This document shows, piece by piece, positions 47,952 through 60,300 of a DNA stretch of 64,000 nucleotides (position 1 is the stretch's first letter; each line of letters opens with the position of its first letter). The position numbers and the translations under genes are program-made. The notes beneath the pieces were generated by a model, which was not told the DNA's origin, ran no database searches, and was given only the letters and a program-made list of their open reading frames with translations. This DNA is from Abelmoschus esculentus. Taxonomy: Eukaryota; Streptophyta; Magnoliopsida; Malvales; Malvaceae. Location of the stretch: NCBI GenBank assembly GCA_035048815.1, contig JAUCBN010000046.1, positions 13,184,999 to 13,248,998 on the forward strand, read 5' to 3'.

Positions 47952-50421
47952 TCTATTTTACGGATAGAGATCATACGCCTAACCTGCTAACCATATAATT
48001 AAAGAATGAAGTGAATAACTATTATATCATATCTTAGGGTGTGTTGGTTCGCGGAAAAGATTGTTACCAGAAGGAATAATCTTTTTCGGAATCACATACC
48101 CATGTTTGGTTCAAATACATTCTTTAGTAAGAGTAATAACACATTTCTTAAAGTAGCGTTTTCTGAGGTGTTTCCTTGGAATGTTATTCTCTTGTGTTTG
48201 TTAGGTATTAGACAATTCTCTACAGTTAGACCCTGTTATAACCTTCAAGCCATATTACTTATACAAGTAAACCCTATTGAAATCATGTTTAAAATCCACA
48301 ATGATTTTTTATTTTTTAAACTCGACTTTATACTATAAATTTTTTCATAAATATAATATTTATAAAAATTATTTAAAAATATATATTTTTAATATTAATT
48401 ATATTCGCTCAACCAAACACTGTCAACTTACATTCCTGTCAAACAAACAAAATAAAGTAATATAACACTCCCAGTAATATATCAAGTAATAATATATTCT
48501 AGTAATCTTATTCTTAAGATAATCATCTTTTTTGTAAACCAAGCGCACCCTTAGAGATATCCACATTACTTCAAAATTTAAATATTTTATTTTGATGTTT
48601 ATCTGACCCAAAACTTTAATAAAAACTTTGACGTTTAAAAAAAAATAATACAATATATAAAAATATAATAAGTATTTTAAATAAGATCAAATTGAATATT
48701 TTTATCCTAAATTCAAACTAATTTTTTTAAAAAAATTCAACTCCATCCACCCTAACTTAATTTTTAACTAAATAAATCTCGTTTTAGTATCAAATCAAGA
48801 TCCTGCGTCTGACTGAACGGATTCTTTTGCCATTCCTACGGCACATCTTATGGTTTGACTTTTACGTAATCTTCAGTAATTCCGTCAAGAATATAGACTA
48901 CTTGGCTACTTGCAAAATATTCCATACAAAACAAGAAAAAAATAATTATTTCTTCAAAAAATTTTAGTGCTATTAGCTAATAGAATAATAGTTATAAAAG
49001 TAAATGCTAAGGGTAAGGTAATAAAAAAGTTTTTTATTCTTTAAAATAATTTTAAATTTTTAAATTTTTAGATTTATAATTTAAATATTTAATATTACTT
49101 CCGTCCCATTTTATTTGTCCAGTATTGATTTTTTTTTAGTCAATTTTTTTTAACTTTGACTCATTATAACTTTAAATTTATTATTGATAAAAATATAAAA
49201 AAATATATTTTAAAAACCTCTAATCAAGTAGTTTAAGAATATATATTTTATAAAATTTAATAAATTAAAATATTTAAAATAATTATGATCGAAGTTTAAA
49301 AATTTTGACTTTAAAAAGTCAATACTAAACTTTTATATGGGACGAAGGGAGTATTATTGTTAAAAATGTTTTTAACGAGATAAATTATTTAAATATAATA
49401 TTATAAGTTATATATAAATGACGATATGATGATCATTATCAAAAGCATCTCGACGAACTGAAGATGATAACAACGACGAGGTTGTGAACGACAACTTCAA
49501 TAACTATAAATCAAAGTTCGAAACTTTTTTTTTTAGTTTTTTCTCTCTTCTTAAATTTTTTCTCTCCATCCAATCACGACCAACCTTTTATTCAAAAGTT
49601 AAAAAAAAATTTATTTTTATTTTATCCGACAATAAAAAAAATACCCTCCATCTTTTGTCATAAAGCCTATATCTCTCGATATAAAGGCTCAATATTCGGA
49701 TTCAAAACCAAATTCGTTAACTCAAAATCTAGATCATTATAAGTTTAGAATTTAAGATCTAGAATTTAATGTAATATGATTAAAGACTTAGGTTTTAATG
49801 TATAAACTCTAAATTATAATCTTAATTTTTAAATTTTAACTATAATCTATCAATTTTAACCTATTAAATCTAATATATAAAATTTAACTTTAAATTCTAA
49901 AATTAAAACGGTTGCGAAACTTTTTTTACTCTTCGTACGTGTCCTCATAAAATCATAACGATGTTTGTAAAAATTATCCAATAATTTTGGATTAAAACCC
50001 CCAACATTCACGTTAACCGATAATCCAACTACTTATTTACATGCAATCTTAATCCAATTAATTAATATTGAAAATTGATAAGAGACAATTAATTATTTTT
50101 TTAATAGATAAGGGGTGGTTTTGACATTAAAAAAGATTGCATGAATCCATAAAAATATAAAGCTTTCACAAGTCTTCATTTTTTAATTATTTTATTTGAG
50201 TTAACGAGTTTAATTTTATCATTTAAATTATTTATTTAATTTTTTTCAGTCGAGTTATATATCATAAAAACTTAAGGGATTTGTCTTGAATTTAAAAAAA
50301 TCTTCTAATTACTAAATTTTTTAAATTATTCGAATTTTTATTTTATAACTTAAATTTTATTAAAATAATTTCGAGTTGAGTTTATAAAATTTCGAGTTTT
50401 GTTGACTACTTCAGAACTCTC
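47952..50421. other. AT-rich spacer with MITE, upstream of alpha-galactosidase
   Basis: No gene. It contains a Stowaway-like MITE (49095-49355). At about 50196-50415 there are remnants with TTTCGAGTTGAGT words like those of the hAT-type MITEs, directly upstream of the alpha-galactosidase TATA box. Confidence 0.5.
49095..49355. mobile_element. Stowaway/Mariner-type MITE
   Basis: The left TACTTCCGTCCCATTTTATT, with CAGTATTGA shortly after, pairs with the right TCAATACTAAACTTTTATAT GGGACGAAGGGAGTA as imperfect inverted repeats. TA is at both outer edges. Confidence 0.7.
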
Positions 50422-50429
50422 TATAAATA
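50422..50429 (+). promoter_or_regulatory. Probable TATA box of the alpha-galactosidase gene
   Basis: TATAAATA lies 127 bp upstream of the start codon, followed by a CTT-rich leader (about 50465-50525) typical of plant 5' UTRs. Confidence 0.6.
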
Positions 50430-50555
50430 CATCATACAAAAGATACAAAATTCACATAAATCACTCTTCTTCTTCTTCTTGCTGTAAACAGATTTAAAAC
50501 AGTATTTATACTTCTTTTTCTTCTTCGGATATCTATTCTGAAAGCTGCGGCGGAG

Positions 50556-53500
50556 ATGGGGAAGCAATGCTGTCCAGTGGTGGCGCTAGCAATGATAATG
50601 GCGTTGATGATGGAGTTGGCGTCTCTTACAGTAGCAACAAGCAGAAGAAGTATGCTGAATAATGGTCTCGGAATGACTCCTCCCATGGGGTATATAAACT
50701 TGTCTGGATAATGATATCAGACATGACACTAACTCTGTTTCAAGATTCAAACTTTTGATTGTGTTTTGCCTTAGATTATGTTCTAAAGTTTGATAATCAA
50801 AGTCTTTTTCTGTTTAATATTTTGGTTTAATTTCCTCCATTATTTCCTTTTCCATTGCAGTTGGAACAGCTGGAATCACTTTGGTTGCAACATTAATGAA
50901 AAAATGATCAGAGAAATTGGTAAATATAGCAACCATTTGAAGCATTTTCTCTAAATTTAACATGTTCTCACCCGAATCCAAGTGACATAGGGTTGTTTTG
51001 ACAGCTGATGCTCTTGTTTCGACCGGGCTTTCCAAGCTTGGATATGAATATGTTAATATAGGTATGCTTATATATAGATATATATATGTATATGTATATA
51101 TATTGTTCTCAACTAGTTCAATATCTTCTTTCTTAGATGACTGTTGGGCTGAAATTTCTCGAGACAAGAAGGTATTTTGCTTTTACTTTTCTTCATAGTT
51201 CTTGCTTTTTTGTCCCTATATAACAAGTTTGATGTTGTAGATTTCTATAATGATTGAATTTGAATTGAATTTTCAGGGTAATCTAGTGCCTAAGGACTCG
51301 ACTTTTCCATCCGGAATAAAAGCTCTGGCAGATTATGTTCACGGCAAGGGTCTTAAGCTTGGGATCTACTCGGATGCAGGGTAATGTAACTCTACAAGTG
51401 TTGCATGTCAATGTCGAATTTCTATGAAACTTGTAGTTGCTGGATATGTACTGTTGTTTGTTTTATAGGCTTTTTACCTGTAGTAAGAAAATGCCCGGTT
51501 CACTTGGTCATGAAGAACAGGATGCGAAAACCTTTGCTTCATGGGTATGGATTTCATTGTCGATTTCCGTGCTCATGTGCGTGTATGTATACTTAAGTCT
51601 ATATTGTTTTGATTGCAGGGTATTGATTATTTGAAGTATGATAACTGTAATAACGATGGCTTGAAGCCGACGGTGAGGTAGTGTACTTGTATCTATGGCT
51701 CGAGGCACTGGTTTTTAAAACATCGAGCAATCTTCTCTTATGTCACTACTGTTCTTGATGTAGGTACCCTGTCATGACTCGTGCTTTGATGAAGGCCGGT
51801 CGCCCCATCTTCTTCTCTCTTTGTGAATGGTACTTTAGGAGGCACTGCAACTTAAGCCTTTATTCAAGTATTTGCTAGTTCTTCTCGGTTCGACTCATGT
51901 TTTGTTGTGGTTTCTCAGGGGAGATATGCACCCTGCTACATGGGGAGCTCCTGTAGGAAATAGCTGGAGGACAACTAATGACATATCTGATAATTGGGGA
52001 AGGTAAAGATTCATGTTGAGAAAGTTGGGATCTTTAGTTGTTTCAGGTTTCGTAGCCTCGGTCGAGAGTGGTAGAGCCATGACTTGTGATTTTTGATGCC
52101 TGGCAGTATGATGTCCCGAGCTGATGAGAATGAAGTTTATGCGGAATATGCAAGGCCTGGTGGTTGGAATGGTTAGAAATTCTGAACCGGTCTAGATCCT
52201 TTTAGCTTACAATTTCTGAGAAACTTATGTAAGCAATTGATTTCGGTAGATCCGGACATGCTTGAGGTGGGAAATGGAAGGATGACAAAAGATGAATACA
52301 TAGTACATTTCAGCTTATGGTCTGTTTCCAAGGTATTATTGACGAAATCTTCTTTTCCCATGCCGGATGATAAACATGATGCATCAGGTTGATAGAACAC
52401 AAATGTTATTGCAGGCTCCTCTTCTTCTCGGTTGCGATATAAGGAATATGACAAAAGAGACTTTCGATATCATCACGAATAAGGAAGTCATTGCTGTTAA
52501 CCAAGGTAACTTACATGTGCTTTTCCATAGATACCATGGCATTATGTTTCATCCTTCGTTCGATTCATTCGTCTTTCTTCGTGTTATGGCTTGCAATAGA
52601 TCCGTATGGTTTTCAAGCTAAGAAGGTTAGGATGGAAGGTAATCAAGAGGTAAAAAACTCTATACAGCTCCATTTTTGTAAAGATCGAGATTCGGACTAG
52701 GTGCGTACACTTGCGTAGATAGTATTGTCTTGTTTGTGTATTAGCTAGGGGTGTAAATGAGCCGAGTCGAGCTCGAGTAGTGTTAAGCTCGGCTCGACTC
52801 GTTAAGATTTCGAGTCAAGTTTGAGTTTGAGCTTGAGTAATTTTAAACAAGCCTGAAATATTTGATCTCGGCTCGACTCGTTAAGAACTCGAGTCGAGTT
52901 CGAGCTTTTTTCGAGCCTAATCGAGCCAAGTATTGACTGCTCTTTGATCGTGTTAGACTTGAGTAACTCTTATTTCTTACGTCTCATTTAAAGCCTAATG
53001 AAGAACTTTAATACACAAGTTGTATAAACTCAAGCTTGTTAATTTTAGTTTTTAATATGTTAATTTAGGGTTCAAGATTTATGTTTAAGATTATATTTTA
53101 GGGTTTTAAGTTTAGAAATTTAGATTTTAAATTATAAAAAATTAAAAAAATAGTATATTTATGTTTTCGAGTAACTCGTGAGCTTTTCGAGTCAAGTATC
53201 ATGTAGCTCGGCTCGTCTCGTCAAGAACTCGAGCCGAGTTCGAGCTCGAATCGAGTCCAATCGAGTTGAATTTTGACCGAGCTTTGACTGAGTCGAGCTT
53301 TGACTGAGTCGAACTCGAGTAACTTGCAATCTGTCTCGTCTCATTTACGGCCCTAGTATTAGCTAACCTCTCAACCCTTTGTCACATAAAGATGTGCCTC
53401 CCTCGGAACTCTTAAGGCATAAACCTTAGGTTCCCTTGATGTTGCAAGGCCTTAAGGGACAATATTATCGAGTATGGAGTCGAGAACCAAAACCGAATAC

Positions 53501-54023
53501 GTACCGGTGAAGCTGGGAAATCATTTCAAACCCAGTCATTACACTTTTTCGTTCACCATGCTCTGCTTTGATTTTTCTCTACCTTCTAACAGGTATGGGC
53601 AGCTACTCTTTCCGGTTATAGAGTTGCCGTGCTCCTACTCAACAGGGGTTATATTCGTTATCCGACGACAGCGCACTGGGACGACATCGGACTAGACCCG
53701 GAGACAGTCGTTGAAGCAAGAGATCTTTGGGAGGTACTCAATTGCATCCACACCCTACACTCTACTGTCATTTTCCATTCCATGCATGACTTCAACTCTT
53801 TGTTATCTATGTCACTTGAATTCGGAGTGCGAGTGTCGTATACGAATATATTTTTCATGTACAAATACATGTACGAGTATCGTAGCTTGTGACACGCCTA
53901 CTAATGTGTATCTATGCATCTGTTTTGCAGCACAAAACACTGAGTACACAATTTGTGGGCAATTTGACAGCAACTTTGGACCCTCATTCATGCAAACTGT
54001 ATGTATTGAAGCCAATTGCTTAA
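50556..54023 (+). CDS. Alpha-galactosidase (melibiase, GH27)
   Basis: Fifteen exons join in phase: 50556-50689, 50861-50919, 51005-51061, 51137-51171, 51277-51380, 51469-51544, 51619-51677, 51764-51829, 51919-52002, 52107-52171, 52250-52332, 52415-52505, 52600-52649, 53593-53733, 53931-54023; 398 aa. Residues 7-28 are hydrophobic and look like a signal peptide, so the enzyme is probably apoplastic or vacuolar. GH27 motifs are MGWNSWNHFGC, DDCW, the nucleophile Asp163 in YLKYDNC and the acid/base Asp218 in SWRTTND; their 55-residue spacing equals that of the rice enzyme. It releases alpha-1,6-linked galactose from raffinose-family sugars and galactomannans. The C-terminal beta domain is present but short. 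WNDPDMLEVGNGR has Arg where most relatives have Gly. Intron 13 is enlarged by a hAT-type MITE, and a stray second exon 13 lies downstream. Confidence 0.95.
52746..53355. mobile_element. hAT-type MITE in intron 13 of alpha-galactosidase
   Basis: 610 bp with ends TAGGGGTGTAAATGAGCCGA and, inverted, TAGGGCCGTAAATGAGACGA. It is flanked by a perfect 8-bp duplication GTATTAGC (52738-52745 and 53356-53363), as expected for hAT transposition. Subterminal regions are packed with CGAGTCGAG/GGCTCGACTCG words. It has no coding sequence. The duplicated exon 13 copy at 54662 shows the corresponding unoccupied site. Confidence 0.92.
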
Positions 54024-54661
54024 ACAATAATGGTTCCAGATGTGCCATGAAATTTTTATTATTAGTTTCCTGTTGAGTTTGTTTTTTTAAGTTGTAATCG
54101 ATCGAATCCGGAATCTATTGTTGAGAACCATGTTGTTGATTATGAATCCAAACACTGAATTCCGTTTTGGACAGAGACAAAACTAGGATTACTTTTAATG
54201 TAATGAAATTTTGGAGTGGCCAAAGAATTTAAATAAGATTTGTTAAAATTTTTAAGGGATAAAAAATGCAATTTAAGTTAAGGTTAAAAGGATTTAAATT
54301 GTTATTACCAAAATAAAGGGACTTTACCAAAATTCTACCAATCGACATAATTAAAGTTTTCAATGATTTTTAAAGGTTTAATGAGAATTAAAAAAATTAG
54401 AGGGGTCAAACTAAAATTTTAACAACTTTTGAAGGGCTTAAAGCAAATTTCCCACAATTTTGCCCCTATAAGGCTATGTTGTATAACTTTGTATCCCCTT
54501 AACGCTGAGAAACAATCCAAAATAGTTTGTACATTTTGTGCCATTTAGTACTCATTATATACTTATATTTTTTTAAAATATTTAATGTGATACCTGTATT
54601 TTATCAAAATATTTAATACAGTCCCTAAACTTTAACAAAATGTCTAATTTAAAATATTAAA
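54024..54661. other. 3' flank of alpha-galactosidase
   Basis: Probable 3' UTR for the first 150 bases or so, then AT-rich sequence with no gene, up to the duplicated exon. Confidence 0.5.
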
Positions 54662-54898
54662 TGTTATGGCTTGCAATAGATCCATATGGTTTTCAAGCTA
54701 AGAAGGTTAGGATGGAAGGTGCTCAAGAGGTAAACTTTATATAGCTCTATTTTTTTTTACACATCATCGAATGTCCGTATTAGAACTAGATCGTCATTCT
54801 ACGTATACTTATATCATAGAATTATTTTGTTAGTGTACTCGCCAACCCATCGACGCTTTGTCACATAAAAATGTGCCTCATTCTTAGTTCCCTTCGTA
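54662..54898 (+). pseudogene. Stray duplicate of alpha-galactosidase exon 13 and flanking intron
   Basis: 54680-54729 repeats exon 13 (52600-52649) with 3 differences in 50 bases and keeps both splice sites. The upstream TGTTATGGCTTGCAATAG acceptor region matches 52582-52599. Downstream, the intron sequence continues to match through ACCC...CTTTGTCACATAAA and ATGTGCCTC (near 54860), skipping the MITE present in the functional intron. It lies about 650 bp after the stop codon, with no other exons around it. Confidence 0.9.
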
Positions 54899-55149
54899 CG
54901 ATAAAATTGTATGTGTGATTAACAACTGAATCTCGATACATACATACATACATACATTCGACATGTGAATCTTTTGTTTCTATTGAGTTTTTCTATATAT
55001 TTGAAAGATTTCATATGCTCATATATCGTACTCGTATCTAAAATTATATAAGATGTAATGAAAAATGAAAAGTTTAGGCAATACAGTTAGTGACATATTA
55101 TTTTTATTTTTTATTTTTATTATAGGGAATATTTTGGTAGTAGTAATAA
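54899..55149. other. AT-rich spacer
   Basis: Nothing recognised apart from a short (CATA)n tract near 54940-54955. Confidence 0.5.
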
Positions 55150-58007
55150 TTTAAATTTGATATTTGGACAATTCAATACCTATAGCGGCATTTGACAAAA
55201 ACATCACTAAAACCTATTAAAAAGAGTGGCGTTTGTGAAAAAACGTCACAATAGGACAGGACACTTGCGGCGTTTGTAAAACAAAACGCCGCTATAAAAT
55301 ACAAAAATTGTAGCGTTTGTACATACAAACGCCATTATAATACATTATCTATAGCGGTGTTTGTAAAAAATAAACGCCATAATAGATTGTAAAAAACAAA
55401 CGCCACAATAGATTATAAATTAGCGACGTTTGACCTAAAAAACGTCACTATAAATGATATACTTTAGCGGCGTTTTTAAAAATAAACGTCGTTACTTTTT
55501 GTAACGCATGTTTTAGCAGCGTTTTTTAAAAAATAAACTGTAGGACTTGAATTTCGTCCGGCCTAAATAAATAATATAAATAATAAAAATAAATAAATAA
55601 AATAAATAATTAAAAATAAAAAGGAAAAGAATAATGAGAGAGTTGGTTTTGGTTCGGTTACATGGAGAGGTTACCTGCAGTTGTGGGTGGGGGGGGGGGT
55701 TTGAATTAAAAAAGAAAAAATAGAGAAGAGGGAAGACACGGCAATTACAAAAAAAGAGGAGAAAACAGGGAAGCAAGGAGGACCGGCCATTGAATTCACC
55801 AAGGAGATTGGGGGAGATCATTGAGACTCGATTGGAGGTAACACTGGAGGCCGGAAAGCTACTGGGAATTTTTGAAGCGTTCCGAGAGGTAAGTTTCTTC
55901 GATTTCTCATTGTTCCATCGTTTTCGGATCAAAGCTTTTGAGTATGGATAGTAATGAATTTTAGATTTAATTTCGAATTAACTTTGGAGATTGCAATGTT
56001 GGTTTGAGTTCATTTTATGGGCGATGTTGATGTTTAAGTTTAGGGGGAGTTGTCGAATTTGATTCGGGTAGTTTAGGTGTCATTCAAGTGCAACCGGGTG
56101 TTTAGGGAGGAGTTTTTAGTGATTTTGGGTGTTTAGATCTTAAAAGATGGATTTTCGGATCGTTTTTAGAGGAATTTCAGGGTTTCCGACGAGTTCACCG
56201 GTGCCGGATACCGTCGCCGGAGCAAATCGATTCCGGACGGTGGCCGGAAAACTCGCCGGAGTGGTGGTTACCGGCGGCGATGTGGATTCGGCGGCGGAGC
56301 GTGTGGCGGTTCAGTGGCCGTGTTCATCATGTTCTTCATTTTCATGAAGAACATGGATGAACACCAAGTGAAACTAAGGTGTTTGATCCATTTGAGTGAG
56401 GGTTTCTGGGCTTAGAGGTGTTTAGGTTGAGAGAATTCTGAGTTGGACCGAGTCATGGGAGGGAAATTATGGTCGAATCAACTCGGTGGGAAGGGAGGTC
56501 ATCCCTATGTAAAACGACCGCGTTTTGACACAAGGAGACCCGCGTATTTTGATCCGGGTCAACCCGGATCCGCGCGGTTCAAAGAAAATAGAAATTTACT
56601 CCCGTGGCCCCTCGAACTTTGAGGCGTAATTCAATTTAGTCACTATTTCCCTTAATTAAGGCCAAAAACTTTAATTTACACTCAATTTAACCCCTAATTG
56701 GACCCAATTCGAATTGTTAATCCAAAATTTCATCAATTTAGACATTAATTAGAATTAATTTAATTTTAAACTTAGATTTAATTTAATTAGATACTTAATT
56801 GGATTTAATTAAATTTTCTAAAGTTAAAATTAATTTAATTTAATCACTAATTAAGTCTAATTTAGCCCCCTAAATCGAACAGTTGCCAATTTAAATTCGT
56901 GTTTATTTCCTTTATGCCATGTAATTCCCTTTATGTCAGTTATCCATGTTTTATTTGAGCTCCCATATCTCTTTAATAAAAGTAACTTAGCTCCTTTGTC
57001 ATCTTTATTGTTTTAATTGTTTTATTTAATTTGTTTATTTATTTTGTTTGCAAGTTTTAAAAGTATATAGTATATCTGTTTAGGGTGACATTTGACTTTC
57101 ACGTAGATTAAATAAATTAGAGCCTGTTAGGATTAGTCACTTTAATTAATTAATTAAATAGGGGAGATAATTTAGTAACGATGACGTTCTAATCATATAT
57201 CTCAGATACACCAAGTGGTTAGTGTTTTGAAATAACATTATGTTGGCCAATAGTGTACTTTGGTATCGTATTTGGCGCTTCATCGAAACGTAGAAAATGG
57301 TAAATAATTTAGGGTTAGAATTTAATAAAATTAATTAGGCAAAACTAGAAACACTAATAGTATTATTAATTTTGTTTGGTGTCGAAATGGTAGTATCCGT
57401 GCATTCGGATGTTATCATAATACACCCAGTGAAATTAATAATTTAATAGGGTTTTAATTATTTAATTAATGGAGCCTTATAGGTTAGATCTTAAAATGAA
57501 CCAGATAATAAACCGATCATGCATTTAAAACCTTTTGGGTCAGAATTTATATTTCTTTAAATACGAGTTAAGATTTCCTATTCTAGGACGTCTTTTTCAA
57601 AGCTCGTATTTAAAGGAAATGTACCCTTACGCGTAACCGACTCCCGAACCCAAATACTTTTAAATGAATCTCTGGTTTATTTTATAGTGTCTGGCCTACC
57701 AAAGTGACCAGTGGCGACTCCAAGTCAATTTTAAAATTCAAATTAAATGTTTTTAACAAGACACCTATTTTCACATTTCATGATTAAAAGCGATAAATCC
57801 CGATTTTTTCAAATTAAATTGCCAAGCTATTTTTCACACTTTTCGGTTTTAAAATGATCACGACATAAACGTCGCTACTTTTTGCAGCACAGGTTTTAGT
57901 AACGTTTCTTGCGACGCTTTGTTCAACGCTGCTAATATTTTTAGCAGCGCTAATAAACACCACAATATATATAAAAAATGCCGCTATAAACCTATTTTAC
58001 TGTAGTG
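55150..58007. mobile_element. Non-autonomous CACTA (En/Spm) remnant interrupted by a solo LTR
   Basis: The two arms (about 55165-55533 and 57866-58007) are filled with TAGCGGCGTTT/AAACGCCGCTA words in both orientations, the subterminal repeat style of plant CACTA elements. The right end inverted reads CACTACAGTAAAATAGG followed by TTTATAGCGGCATTT, a CACTA-type terminus (58007). The left terminus is eroded: only TATAGCGGCATTT (near 55181) is recognisable, without CACTA. There is no transposase coding. The middle is a later LTR insertion. Confidence 0.8.
55539..57865. mobile_element. Solo LTR of 2.3 kb nested in the CACTA remnant
   Basis: Begins TGTAGGACTT and ends GATCACGACA, flanked by a perfect 5-bp duplication TAAAC (55534-55538 and 57866-57870). 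The GC-rich middle (about 56150-56310; GCCGGA/CGCCGG words), the CAAAACGCGG-type words and a TGGCGACTCC near 57708 recall Tat-type LTRs. A G11 run lies near 55689-55700. Open frames (55513-55932 and 56147-56347) fall inside the LTR and have no recognisable product. Confidence 0.88.
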
Positions 58008-60300
58008 TTTTTAAGAACTAGTGTCGAAAAAAAATATTATACCGGTCTAAATTTTCGATTCCGAAAAAGTACTATAATTGAAACTCTAATAGGTATGAAC
58101 ATGGGGTCTATCCTATTGGTACACTTATACTAAAAATATGAGTTTAGTTACTTATAAACATTTTAATCCTTATCAAACCTTTCGAAAATATCGCAAACTT
58201 TTTTAAATTATTTTACTTAAAATTATTTTTATAATAATTTTAATTTAATCCAAAATAGTTTTTAACATAAGTTATATTCACAAACTGAATAATAATATAT
58301 AATATTTGTATTTACTTAAAAGAATGAAATAGATCTAATAAGATATACTTATTTATTATCCAAATCAAATTACCACATGCAATACAGAATTAAATATAAA
58401 ATCCAAAAATGGGTGCAATAAAAACATGTGTTACCTTTTAATATTTGTTCTTTGGTCCATGTTTGATATAGTCAACTATAATAATTAGGGATTTCGATCC
58501 ATGTTTACTTCATGTGATGTAACCAATAATATATAGATAGATAGATGTTTAAACAGTCGGTTAAACTGAATTAACTAATCAAATTGAATTAATTCGGTTA
58601 AACGGTCGGCCACCGAACTTTGTTCGGTTGGTGAGTGATTAAATTTTTTTGAAAGTTCGATTAATGGTTAATTCGGTTCGAAATTGATTAATTAACCGAA
58701 TTAATCGAAATTTTTATTTTTTATTATTATATATATTTGCTTTTAGTCACTAAATTTTTAAAAATTATAAAATAGTCATTAAACTTTATTAAATTAGTAT
58801 AAAATAATAATTAACTTTGTTAAATTATTAAAAAATAATCATTAAAATTTTCAATAATTTATGATATATAATAAATCAATGATCAATTTATAATAATTTG
58901 ATAAGTTTAATGGTTATTTTATAACTTTAAAAAGTTCGGTGGCCAAAAATACTATTTTAACATAGTTGAATGATTATTTGTGTAATTTACCTAAAATTTT
59001 ATTACAAATATTGGTTAATTGAATTAACCGAAATTTATTCAGTTCAGTTAATATTTTTGAAGAAAAGTTTAATTCGGTTAACGGTTAAAAATTTTAAAAG
59101 TTCAATTTTTGATAACGGTTAAAAAATAAATAAATTATATTTAATTGCGTTGTGGTATATGGTTATCTTCTCAGAAGTAAATATTTTTTTTATTTATATA
59201 ATCATTAAATCAAGTCATATTTTTTTAATGTCAACATATCATGGGAAACTCAAAAACAATATTAAAACATTGATTAAGATTTTAGATAAGCGTAATAAAA
59301 ATTATCGTATATTTTTTTTTAAAAATCATTAAAATATTAAAGGGCGTAATTTATATCAATGTGAATGAGTTTTTCACTAGGGTCCTAGGTTCAACCTATA
59401 CCAAACAGGTCTTTGAACTTTTTAATTTTATTTTGATCAGATGGTGATATATGTCACCAGTTGAAGAAAAATAATTATATTAATTATTCGATAAAATAAA
59501 TTAAAATAATATTATCCAATCTAATAATAATATATATTATTATTCGATTAAATGATTAATTTTATTTAATTAAATTAAAATCAAGATTAAATTGATATTA
59601 TAGATAAATAAAAGAGAACAATATATAGTTTTATAAATTTTTACTAATTGTTATATTATCCTTTTTTATATCATTTTATTATTTTTTTTAACGATAGAGG
59701 TTTAAATAGATCAATTTAATACATTTAGTGATCTAATTAATGAATTACCTAATTTAATGACCAAAATAGATATATCCAAATAGTTTAATGACCACCTGAG
59801 TAATTAACCGTAATTTAATTTTGAATTTTATGATTAATGGGTGTTGGATTAAAAAAAGGTGGCCTGAGACCGATTCACCATAGGTTTCGATCAAAGAATC
59901 CAGTAAACTCAACAAACTAATTCCGCCAACCGTCGCCGGTTCCTTTCTCCTCCGGCGAGTCTCGATTTTCGTTTGAACTCCGTTTTCCGTTTGTTTTTAA
60001 AACCGTTTCGAGTCTCTAAATTATTCACATTTCGATTAATGGCGCTATTATCTGTAATCCGTAAGCTGATCTAACAGAATAATCGTAGAATTCCGCATTG
60101 TGGAGATACCTCTGATCGTAATTAAGCTCGCATTGTCATAATCTCCGGGTTTTCTCTATTGCTGGTGTGAGATTATAAGAAAAAGAGAGAAGGAACGATC
60201 TTTTATTCTTTTTTATTTTTTGTATGTCTCCGTCTGTTTATTTCTCCGTGGTTGTGGATTTTGGCGGCGACAATTACGGAGCTGAAGGGCGTGAACGGAT
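58008..60300. other. Spacer with MITE remnants and 5' UTR of the LCB kinase gene
   Basis: At about 58540-59115 a remnant carries many TTAACCGAATT/AATTCGGTTAA words in both orientations. Near 59700-59815 ATGACCAAAATAGATATATC and AATAGTTTAATGACCACCTG resemble an end of the fold-back element at 2700-3220. From about 59900 the composition becomes gene-like and is the probable 5' UTR (with possible leader intron) of the kinase gene. Confidence 0.5.
58540..59115. mobile_element. MITE-like remnant rich in TTAACCGAAT words
   Basis: The ends are approximate: AAACAGTCGGTTAAACTGAA at the left and GATAACGGTTAAAAAAT at the right. The inner repeats AATTAACCGAA and TTCGGTTAA recur in both directions. No target duplication was found. 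Confidence 0.4.

Noticed and set aside
55513..55932. 139-codon open frame on the minus strand
   Set aside because: Spans the solo LTR boundary, with low-complexity Phe/Tyr/Ile runs; no recognisable domain.
56147..56347. Open frame with GC-rich coding look
   Set aside because: It is the GC-rich core of the solo LTR; no homology recognised.
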